NCBI GenBank assembly: GCA_025350325.1
Contig: JANXYB010000077.1
Coordinates: 1 to 49,269 of the forward strand
DNA from: Acidobacteriaceae bacterium
Lineage (GTDB): Bacteria; Acidobacteriota; Terriglobia; Terriglobales; Acidobacteriaceae
Direction of reading: 5' to 3'
Length of the DNA: 49,269 bases
How positions within the stretch are numbered: the stretch's first letter is position 1; every line of letters starts with the position of its first letter. Below the pieces are notes generated by a model. That model was not told the DNA's origin. It was given only the letters and a program-made list of their open reading frames with translations, and made no database searches. Made by a program: the position numbers and the translations under genes. Positions 43,044-49,269 of this stretch are shown here, in pieces.

Positions 43044-43391
43044 TTACGCAAAAAGTTTGACTGAGGCGGAGATAGCTCCATCGATGGCATTTGTAACTCT
43101 GGTGACGACTGCGACATCGTCGACGATCTTGTCGATTTCAGCTTTCAGATTGAGCAATTTTGAATTGATTGCTGTGACCTGGTTCCCCAGGGCCTTGAAA
43201 GCTGCGGTGCGAGATTGCAATTCTGCCTCATCAAGCGATGTCAGGACAGCTTGAATTTTTTCTGCCATCTGACGCAAGTCATCGCGTTGCGAATTATCAG
43301 CGCAAGTTTCGCGCGCCTGCGATATTGCGTTGTGCAAAATTTGATATTGGTCGCGAGTTGCCGCTTGAAGCGCTTGATTTGTTGCTGCCAT
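43044..43391 (-). CDS. Small all-helical protein, no family recognised
   Basis: 115 residues, predicted helical bundle or coiled coil: LQAATRDQYQILHNAISQARETC, LRQMAEKIQAVLTSLDEAEL, FKALGNQVTAINSKLLNLKAEIDKIVDDVAVVTR. No signal peptide. GTAGGAG-N8-ATG. It lies between the lipoprotein gene (11 bp) and the lipase gene (2 bp from its upstream start). The tight coupling to the lipase suggests an adaptor, chaperone or inhibitor of it; nothing in the sequence shows which. Confidence 0.7.
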   Translation of the reverse strand: MAATNQALQAATRDQYQILHNAISQARETCADNSQRDDLRQMAEKIQAVLTSLDEAELQSRTAAFKALGNQVTAINSKLLNLKAEIDKIVDDVAVVTRVTNAIDGAISASVKLFA

Positions 43392-43402
43392 CGTCCGAAC
43401 TC

Positions 43403-44338
43403 CTACTTTGTATCGAGACCGTTGTAAAATTCTTCGATTTGTTCACCGTCTTCAACAAGCTCATTCAGTCGATCGTTAAAAGTACCACTCTGGTCGGACG
43501 CGAGTAGCGCTCGATGTGTTTTGACCAGATCGCGTAAAGCCGCTTGAGTGTTAGCAAGAGCAGCGTCGGCAGCCTGCTGTTGCGCAACCAGCCTGGGTAG
43601 CTTCGTAATCTCCGCCGCCTTATCTGCCGGAGAAAGCAAGTCCTTGTTCTTCGCGATGAAGTCTGTCTGGTTATCGATGACATTGTCATACGAATTCCAG
43701 AGTTGATCCCGCAGTCCGTGTCCACCTTTTCCATCTGCCGGCTTGTCGCCGAGATCCTGGTCAAGCAAGTTGCAAAGCTCGTCGATGACGGGCTGCATTT
43801 TTGCGATAATTCCCGGCAGCTCTCTGCGGCGCTTGATTTCGATCAAAACCTTAGCGAGAGTATCTATAGCTGTGGCCAGACCTTTCGCTTCATCTGCATT
43901 TGCTTCGGGGACCAATTTTTGCAAGTCGCCATTCTTCGCGAGCCCGACCAGCGCTTCCGAGAGTTCCGTTGCCTGCTTATCCAACGGTGCAAAAGACTTC
44001 TCACCTGCCACCTCGGCCAGCGTATCGGCGTATTGTCGAAGTCCGCGCAGGATGTTTTGCCGCACCCGCAAATCTCGAGCAGTCAAAAATGGCTTAATCT
44101 TTTTTCGATCAAATCCCGCCTTATCGAAGTCTAAAACCAACGAGGAAACGCCTGCGTTATAGGTCACTCGCTCCACAGCATCGTAGGCCTTTGAAGAATC
44201 CCGAATAACTCCAGAAGCCGCATTGCCAAAAGCCGCGCTGCGCTTCGACAAAGGCGACAGGGCGAGCGAACACCCCGCGAGAGTAACGCAGGACGCGAGC
44301 GCGCAGGTCGCAGCGCAAAATGGATAAGTACGATTCAT
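43403..44338 (-). CDS. Predicted lipoprotein, mainly helical
   Basis: About 311 residues. Signal peptide with lipobox (CALASCVTLAGC) gives a lipid-anchored protein. The rest is helical and charged (KIKPFLTARDLRVRQNILRGLRQYADTLAEVAG, LATAIDTLAKVLIEIKRRRELPGIIAKMQPVIDELCNLL). ATG 44338 is preferred over 44359 because AGGGA precedes it. No known domain. As part of the lipase operon it could be the envelope partner or immunity protein. Confidence 0.75.
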   Translation of the reverse strand: MNRTYPFCAATCALASCVTLAGCSLALSPLSKRSAAFGNAASGVIRDSSKAYDAVERVTYNAGVSSLVLDFDKAGFDRKKIKPFLTARDLRVRQNILRGLRQYADTLAEVAGEKSFAPLDKQATELSEALVGLAKNGDLQKLVPEANADEAKGLATAIDTLAKVLIEIKRRRELPGIIAKMQPVIDELCNLLDQDLGDKPADGKGGHGLRDQLWNSYDNVIDNQTDFIAKNKDLLSPADKAAEITKLPRLVAQQQAADAALANTQAALRDLVKTHRALLASDQSGTFNDRLNELVEDGEQIEEFYNGLDTK

Positions 44339-44414
44339 CTCAATCCCTTGCGAATTCAAGCATGGTGAAAAGTTGGCGCTACACTTTTTTAATCCTATGC
44401 GTAGACCGAATTCA

Positions 44415-45491
44415 TCAGTTTTTCGATGGTTCGACTTCGCTCTTTTCTCGTGGCTTGATGGTCGACCGAATCACCATGAATTGATTCAAAGCATCGAACC
44501 AGAAAGGCGCTCCAAGGGTTACGGCGATTCCGGTTAAGAGCCAACCAATCAATGCAAAAAGCAAGCCAACCCAATGCCATGGATCAGAGTGCCCTTTGTA
44601 TAGCCACGGAGCACTCGACGTGCCCCATCCGATGGGAAGATTCAATGACTGGAGCTTATCCAGATCTGCAGACGGATCTGAAAGCCGGTCATTCAACCCC
44701 GAATTATCTGTGTCAGTGTGAGTATTTTGGGCGGCGGCCTGAGGGGCACCTGCCGCCACCGCAGCGCCAGGTCCTGAAGGCTGAAGTGAATGTTCCTTTG
44801 CATCTTTCTCTGCGACTGCGATTGAATAGGAGCGCAATGCGGGCGTTGCCCACAATGTGCTGCCGACCGTAATCGAATCCACATTTAGAGTGCAGGCAAT
44901 GATAAAACCCAGGCAAAAGAGAACAAACTGAGTCTTGCGCTTGTACCAACCCGCTGCTCGATCCATGCCATCATCGAACCAGTGTTCGAACGCCTGCCGC
45001 GTTTTTACAATGTCGCCGTTGGCTTGAAGCACAAGCGTCATGATTGCATCTTTGCCTTTTGATTCCGGGAGTAATTTTAATTTGTCGAGCATTTCAGAAA
45101 GCGTTTTTGGGAGCCCCGTTGGATTGGCTTTATTGTCAGGAAACACGATATCTAGAAGAGCACTGGCAAAGACACGAGACGGGATATACGACGGGAGATT
45201 CTTGACATCTCTCTCGGCAACCGAGCCTGAACCACTTCGATACAGGCTCTGGATCAGGCCGTGGTTGTATATCGCGTCTGCCAAACTCAGAGCCTTATTC
45301 GTTGCACCGTCTGTATTCACTTGATTTGCTTTGCCTTCAGTGAACAGACTTTGTATTCCTTTTTCTAAATTTCTTGCCCGCGATCCGAGAAATCCGGCGA
45401 TGGCCTCGTTGATCGCCGTGCAAAAGAGGCTAAGCAGGAGGTAGATAAGTGCCAGTCCGATGGCTACTTCCAGCGTCGTTGAATTGAACAT
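44415..45491 (-). CDS. Uncharacterised integral membrane protein
   Basis: About 358 residues. TM1 (LEVAIGLALIYLLLSLFCTAIN) is followed by a long polar region (about 35-185) and TM2 (TQFVLFCLGFIIACTLNV). A second polar region contains an Ala/Gly/Pro-rich linker (about 235-260). The C-terminal pair of helices is HWVGLLFALIGWLLTGIAVTLGAPFWFDALN. GAGGGT precedes ATG 45491. The 'FWFDAL' end resembles proteins of unknown function seen in stress-related membrane clusters. Function unknown. Confidence 0.7.
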   Translation of the reverse strand: MFNSTTLEVAIGLALIYLLLSLFCTAINEAIAGFLGSRARNLEKGIQSLFTEGKANQVNTDGATNKALSLADAIYNHGLIQSLYRSGSGSVAERDVKNLPSYIPSRVFASALLDIVFPDNKANPTGLPKTLSEMLDKLKLLPESKGKDAIMTLVLQANGDIVKTRQAFEHWFDDGMDRAAGWYKRKTQFVLFCLGFIIACTLNVDSITVGSTLWATPALRSYSIAVAEKDAKEHSLQPSGPGAAVAAGAPQAAAQNTHTDTDNSGLNDRLSDPSADLDKLQSLNLPIGWGTSSAPWLYKGHSDPWHWVGLLFALIGWLLTGIAVTLGAPFWFDALNQFMVIRSTIKPREKSEVEPSKN

Positions 45492-45531
45492 TTCACCCTC
45501 ACGTCCGTCGCGCATCACGGTTCTGCTGTGA

Positions 45532-48000
45532 TCAAAATGTTTTGACGAAAGCTATAAGCGCGCGCTTGTCATCATCACTCAACCCAGGTTCTTCGGGAAA
45601 ATAGTCCGTGCCAAAATAATGTCCGCGGTTCACCACATAATCAGGACACTTGCTCAGTGCTTGTAAGTCAGGCACCAAGTTTGCAAATACTCTGCTCGCG
45701 TCTGCATCCGTTGGAGTCTGTGGAAGAGCAGCTAAATCGTGCTTCATCTTGAGCAACAAGTCGAGAACCTTCTTCTGATGTTCGATTTTCTGTTCGGGAC
45801 CTAACCCTTCGCCTAATAGATCGAGGTTCGAGAGCAGGCCGACTGGGGTGCCTTTCGGTATTGGCCCCAGTATGACTTCGCCCTCCTTGAAGAACGCAGG
45901 TAAGAATCGCTGTCCCGGGCTCATCAGCGGTTTGAGATAATCAGGAAGAAAGCCGACGGCAATCCGGATATAACTCGTCTCGGTTGTCCGGTCGATCTTT
46001 CCCGGTAATTTGTCGGGCAGCAAAGAATCCTTTTCGCGCCTTTCAGGCCAGAGCATCTGCTCAATTGAACTTTGAAATGCGTAAACACGATTCTTTACCG
46101 CAGGGCTTGGATCGAAAGGTCCGACGCTATTGTTGAGTAGAAAGGGAGCAGTAGACCAGGCGCTGATGAGAGAGGGAGGCCGAGTGTAGCCCCGTCCTCC
46201 GGCCGGCATTGCGTACCTCCTCGGCTGGCCGCTGTAAGGGTCGTACACAGTGACGCTACCCACCGAAGGCAAATCCTTATATGTCTGAGAAGAGAAGTTG
46301 TCCCAGACATTCCCGCCGATCGCGTTTGTCGCAAGTGGGCTGCAGGCGTTGGTGCGCAACAGAGTTACCGGTACGCGCTGATCCGTAGAGAGGTAGTTAT
46401 TTTCTAAAAAATCTTTCTGGTGAACGATAACGCGCATTTTAGATTTGAAGTCTTCGGTCTTCGTCCATTCCCAATACTTTTGCCAGCAGCCAAGATATTC
46501 TCTTCCGGAACAACCGTCAGGATCCAACCCCGCTGCAGGCGTGGGAATTTTGCTCGAATGGCAACGCGCGCATCGTTCGGCAAACACGGTCTTGCCACGA
46601 TCTAGCTTGGCCATATCTTTATCCAGATATTCTTTGCCGCCGGGGGCATCGGCGAGGCGATGCGGTTCAGTCGCCTTCAAAAAGAAGAGGGCCATGTCCG
46701 GTGTTTGCTGCTGCGTGGCCTGCCAGTACACCGAGTTCTTGTTTGCCACTGCGATCTGGATAGGTGTGACCGTCTGTCCGCCCACCAGTGGCCGGAAATG
46801 CAAAAGCCATTCTTCACTGAACAAGCCGATGTTTAGGTAAACGCGATTGAGCGCCCCCAGAATGCCGACTGAATCAGAGCCGTCTTTCAACACGCGTGGC
46901 GTCCGGACTGTTGCAGGTGCCTGGTAGAACTGGGTCAAAGGTCCGGCATGGATAAAGTCGTTCAACTGTTTGTTATCGAGATTGCCGCCCGTCAGCGTCT
47001 CTTTGCCCCATCGCGAAGCAAGCCCCATGCGCGCGGGCAGTGAGTAAATCGCATTCATACTGCGCGGATTATTAATGTTGTCTGACGAGATCAGAGATGT
47101 GTCAAGGGTTCCGGGGCGCGAAGTATGAAATAGCTGAATCGGAAAACTGCTCATATCCGATTTCCAAGAAAGAACCCGCTCTACCCAAAGATATTGAGCA
47201 CCCACATTCGAGCTGAGGTTTTCCCACTTGGGATTTTCAGGGTCGGCGGGAGCCTTGTTTGGATTGGGCCCAACGTGGCAGAACCCGCAGGACATGCCTA
47301 CACGATAAGGCCGAATCAATTTTGCATCGTTGTAGTAGTTGGGATCGGTATAGAACCGATTGGCATCCCACTTCTTCTGTGCAGCATCGTCGAAGTCAGG
47401 ATTAGTAAAGAGACGAAGACCTACAATTCCAGAGCCGTATCCGTAATATGAACCAGTCGGAAGAGACTTTCCTCGTGCTCCAATCTTGACTCCTGGATAT
47501 TTCGTTTTGTTTTCAAAAGGGTCCGGTTCGCAGGCCGAATCGCGTGCGTCGAGCCAGAGCCCAAAGCGGTCTGGATTGGGTGCAGTGACCTGTTTGAAGC
47601 ATGGTTCATTCACCAGGCCAAGGTAAGTCCAACGATTCGCGCGAGCGGCGGCCATGCCCGGATACGAGGAGATGGTCTTGAGCAGATCAAGTGTGCCCAC
47701 GCTCGTAGTGGTCAACGTATCCCACATCTTGTCGTCGCCGCCGGTCCAGACAATCCACATGTTGCGACCCTTCACCTCGTCCGAGGAAAGCGGGATCGCT
47801 CCATCCATATCGTGGAAATAGTCTTCATCTGCGGCAGGAAAGGATGAGAGGTCACGGCCAGCTAACAGCGCTTCATCCTTAACCTCGCCTGGCAAGGGCT
47901 TATGCAGGCAGGCCTCAACCAGCACAGCAACGACTCCGCAGGCGACAATGCACACGACGGGTCGGAAGCGCCGCAAACAGTTGCGCCAAATACTTCTCAT
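45532..48000 (-). CDS. Di-haem c-type cytochrome lipoprotein
   Basis: About 822 residues from ATG 48000 (GGAAG upstream). N-terminal hydrophobic stretch ending LVEAC looks like a lipobox. Two haem-c sites: MSCGFCHVGPNP (about residue 237) and CARCHSSKIPTP (about 477). The second is followed by conserved segments typical of large cytochrome-c/peroxidase-like oxidoreductases (TDQRVPVTLLRTNACSPLATNA; GGRGYTRPPSLISAWSTAPFLLNNSVGPF). It probably passes electrons in the periplasm. First gene of the eight-gene operon. It is also divergent from a GMC dehydrogenase gene, which could be its electron donor. Confidence 0.8.
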   Translation of the reverse strand: MRSIWRNCLRRFRPVVCIVACGVVAVLVEACLHKPLPGEVKDEALLAGRDLSSFPAADEDYFHDMDGAIPLSSDEVKGRNMWIVWTGGDDKMWDTLTTTSVGTLDLLKTISSYPGMAAARANRWTYLGLVNEPCFKQVTAPNPDRFGLWLDARDSACEPDPFENKTKYPGVKIGARGKSLPTGSYYGYGSGIVGLRLFTNPDFDDAAQKKWDANRFYTDPNYYNDAKLIRPYRVGMSCGFCHVGPNPNKAPADPENPKWENLSSNVGAQYLWVERVLSWKSDMSSFPIQLFHTSRPGTLDTSLISSDNINNPRSMNAIYSLPARMGLASRWGKETLTGGNLDNKQLNDFIHAGPLTQFYQAPATVRTPRVLKDGSDSVGILGALNRVYLNIGLFSEEWLLHFRPLVGGQTVTPIQIAVANKNSVYWQATQQQTPDMALFFLKATEPHRLADAPGGKEYLDKDMAKLDRGKTVFAERCARCHSSKIPTPAAGLDPDGCSGREYLGCWQKYWEWTKTEDFKSKMRVIVHQKDFLENNYLSTDQRVPVTLLRTNACSPLATNAIGGNVWDNFSSQTYKDLPSVGSVTVYDPYSGQPRRYAMPAGGRGYTRPPSLISAWSTAPFLLNNSVGPFDPSPAVKNRVYAFQSSIEQMLWPERREKDSLLPDKLPGKIDRTTETSYIRIAVGFLPDYLKPLMSPGQRFLPAFFKEGEVILGPIPKGTPVGLLSNLDLLGEGLGPEQKIEHQKKVLDLLLKMKHDLAALPQTPTDADASRVFANLVPDLQALSKCPDYVVNRGHYFGTDYFPEEPGLSDDDKRALIAFVKTF

Positions 48001-48342
48001 GTCTTTCGGCTTCCTTCTATGTTTCGCGGTCGTTTTGCAACCAAGGGGAATTCGCACAGCACGCAGCAGGGAAATTGTCACAGACTATTGGAGGACGGCC
48101 GTTTAGCTGCGTCCACAAAGCGAGAAACGTACCTTCACCTTGTCTCGTAAAAGGACAAGCGGATTGAATCGGATAATTGTGACACAAACAACACAAGATG
48201 GGTAGGCTTTTTCAAAGTGCAATTTGCGTTGCAATAATCCAGCAGAGCCGTCGGCAATTCGCTTCAGTCGTAGAGGCCAGGCTTCAGCTATACTTTGCCG
48301 CATGAGGATGATCGGCCAGAACTTCTCGAAGAGAAACAAATC
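48001..48342. other. Divergent intergenic region
   Basis: Holds the promoters of the leftward eight-gene operon and the rightward GMC gene. No obvious operator. Near 48060-48110 the antisense of the cytochrome leader could extend that frame upstream, but no better start is seen there. Confidence 0.4.
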
Positions 48343-49269
48343 GTGAACGGCCTGCCTCAGCCTGACTGCGAATACATCGTCGTAGGTTCGGGCGCTGGAG
48401 GCGGCACTGTGGCGGCGCGATTGGCTGAAGCAGGTCATACCGTCGTGGTTCTTGAGGCTGGTGGTGATCCGAAGAAGCTCTCTGGTGGAGACCCGTTAAA
48501 TCCTCAAGCTGACCGTCTCCTCGCGGACTATGACGTGCCGTGCTTTCACGCCTTCGCTTCGGAAAACGCAGCCATGCGCTGGGATTACTTCGTTCGGCAT
48601 TACAGCGATGAAGACGCACAAAAGGCCGATCCGAATTACCGTGAAACGTGGAATGGGAAAGATGTCGATGGTGTGCTCTATCCCCGTGCCGGCACGCTGG
48701 GCGGCTGCACGGCCCACAATGCGATGATTTTGCTCTACCCGCAAGATGAAGATTGGGATGCCATTGCAGAACTCACTGGCGATGCAAGCTGGAACGCAAA
48801 TCACATGCGGACCTATTTTCAGCGAATGGAGAACTGCCATCATCGGCCCCTGCATCGCTTGCTCGACAAAATCGGGATCAATCCGACCCGTCATGGCTTT
48901 AACGGCTGGCTGCGGACTGAAAAGGCGATTCCCATGGTCTCTCTGGATAATGACGACCTAATTAAAACCATACTGACATCAACCGAAGAAGCCATTCACG
49001 ATATAGGGCACATCGAAGAACGTGCCAGGTGGCTAGCAGAGGGACTACTCGACCCCAACGACTGGCGAACCGATGAAGAGAATTCGTTCGGCATTCGCTA
49101 CATCCCACTGACGACCGACAATCACGTGCGTACGGGATCGCGGGAACGGCTACTCGGCGTACAAACTAAAAAGCCTAATCACTTACGTATTGAGTTGAAC
49201 GCTTTGGTAACGTCAGTTCTCTTCGATGACAGCAATCGTGCCATCGGCGTGCAGTATCTCAAGGGCGAC
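48343..49269 (+). CDS. GMC-family FAD oxidoreductase (partial, runs off the window)
   Basis: The open frame continues to the last base, so only the first 309 residues are visible. Residues about 11-32 are the FAD-binding motif (YIVVGSGAGGGTVAARLAEAG), followed by VVVLEAGGD. LYPRAGTLGGCTAHNAMI is the GMC signature 1, and DEDWDAIAELTGDASWNANHMRTYFQRME is the usual following helix. The GTG at 48343 is the likeliest start; a TTG at 48296 is also in frame. GMC enzymes oxidise alcohols, sugars or choline. No signal peptide is seen. Confidence 0.85.
   Translation, partial: MNGLPQPDCEYIVVGSGAGGGTVAARLAEAGHTVVVLEAGGDPKKLSGGDPLNPQADRLLADYDVPCFHAFASENAAMRWDYFVRHYSDEDAQKADPNYRETWNGKDVDGVLYPRAGTLGGCTAHNAMILLYPQDEDWDAIAELTGDASWNANHMRTYFQRMENCHHRPLHRLLDKIGINPTRHGFNGWLRTEKAIPMVSLDNDDLIKTILTSTEEAIHDIGHIEERARWLAEGLLDPNDWRTDEENSFGIRYIPLTTDNHVRTGSRERLLGVQTKKPNHLRIELNALVTSVLFDDSNRAIGVQYLKGD

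Noticed and set aside
48103..48438. Leftward 111-codon frame over the GMC start region
   Set aside because: It is antisense to the clearly coding GMC frame.

Overview
The window looks like a chromosome segment of an acidobacterium (Acidobacteriota, probably Terriglobia). The evidence is indirect: moderately high GC, a dispersed intergenic repeat encoding spurious 'SQTWGT'-like peptides (about 2690-2930), a decayed Crp-like gene and a tyrosine integrase of types I associate with this phylum, and a mix of large secreted glycoside hydrolases, RND pumps and accessory debris. No rRNA or marker gene is present to prove it.

Layout. (1) 1-2258: a 9-bp tandem repeat and a Tat-exported, apparently bicovalent FAD oxidoreductase. 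(2) 2993-10702: a sugar/glycan locus with a LacI regulator and MFS transporter in one operon, a divergent exported PD40 beta-propeller protein with a candidate LacI operator between them, and a 1209-residue LamG-GH2 glycosidase. (3) 10827-10911: tRNA-Ser(UGA). (4) 12064-13214: an exported HSL-type esterase broken by a one-base frameshift. (5) 14466-20295: a sulfur-type operon (FadL-like porin, SQR-like flavoprotein, DUF1641, TusE/DsrC-like, DsrE2-like) behind a sigma-54 activator gene. A -24/-12 element and a palindromic upstream site lie in the gap between activator and operon, so the regulatory circuit can be read from the sequence. (6) 20542-26445: TolC-MFP-RND-DUF2892 with 4-bp stop/start overlaps, followed by a sigma factor carrying its own C-terminal zinc-finger anti-sigma-like domain.

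(7) 27500-30600 is an island graveyard: an HsdR C-terminal remnant, a decayed Crp/cNMP-binding gene, an excisionase-like HTH remnant colliding head-on with a frameshifted and truncated tyrosine integrase, and an 18-bp copy of a tRNA-Ser 3' end next to the integrase start.

(8) 30597-48000 is the most unusual part. Rightward genes: TIR protein, GH24 lysozyme, DUF4231/SLATT-like membrane protein, a 1265-residue multi-pass membrane protein with a large exported N-terminal half, and a lycopene-cyclase-domain membrane protein; a haem-c sensor (Tll0287-like/HAMP) lies on the other strand. Converging on them is a compact eight-gene leftward operon: di-haem c lipoprotein, membrane protein, lipoprotein, small helical protein, DUF2235 (Tle1-like) lipase, PLC-type phosphoesterase without a signal peptide, small basic protein, outer-membrane barrel. 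My inference is that this is an envelope-directed conflict or stress module combining lipid, peptidoglycan and NAD-targeting domains; no single named system accounts for it. The window ends inside a GMC oxidoreductase gene.
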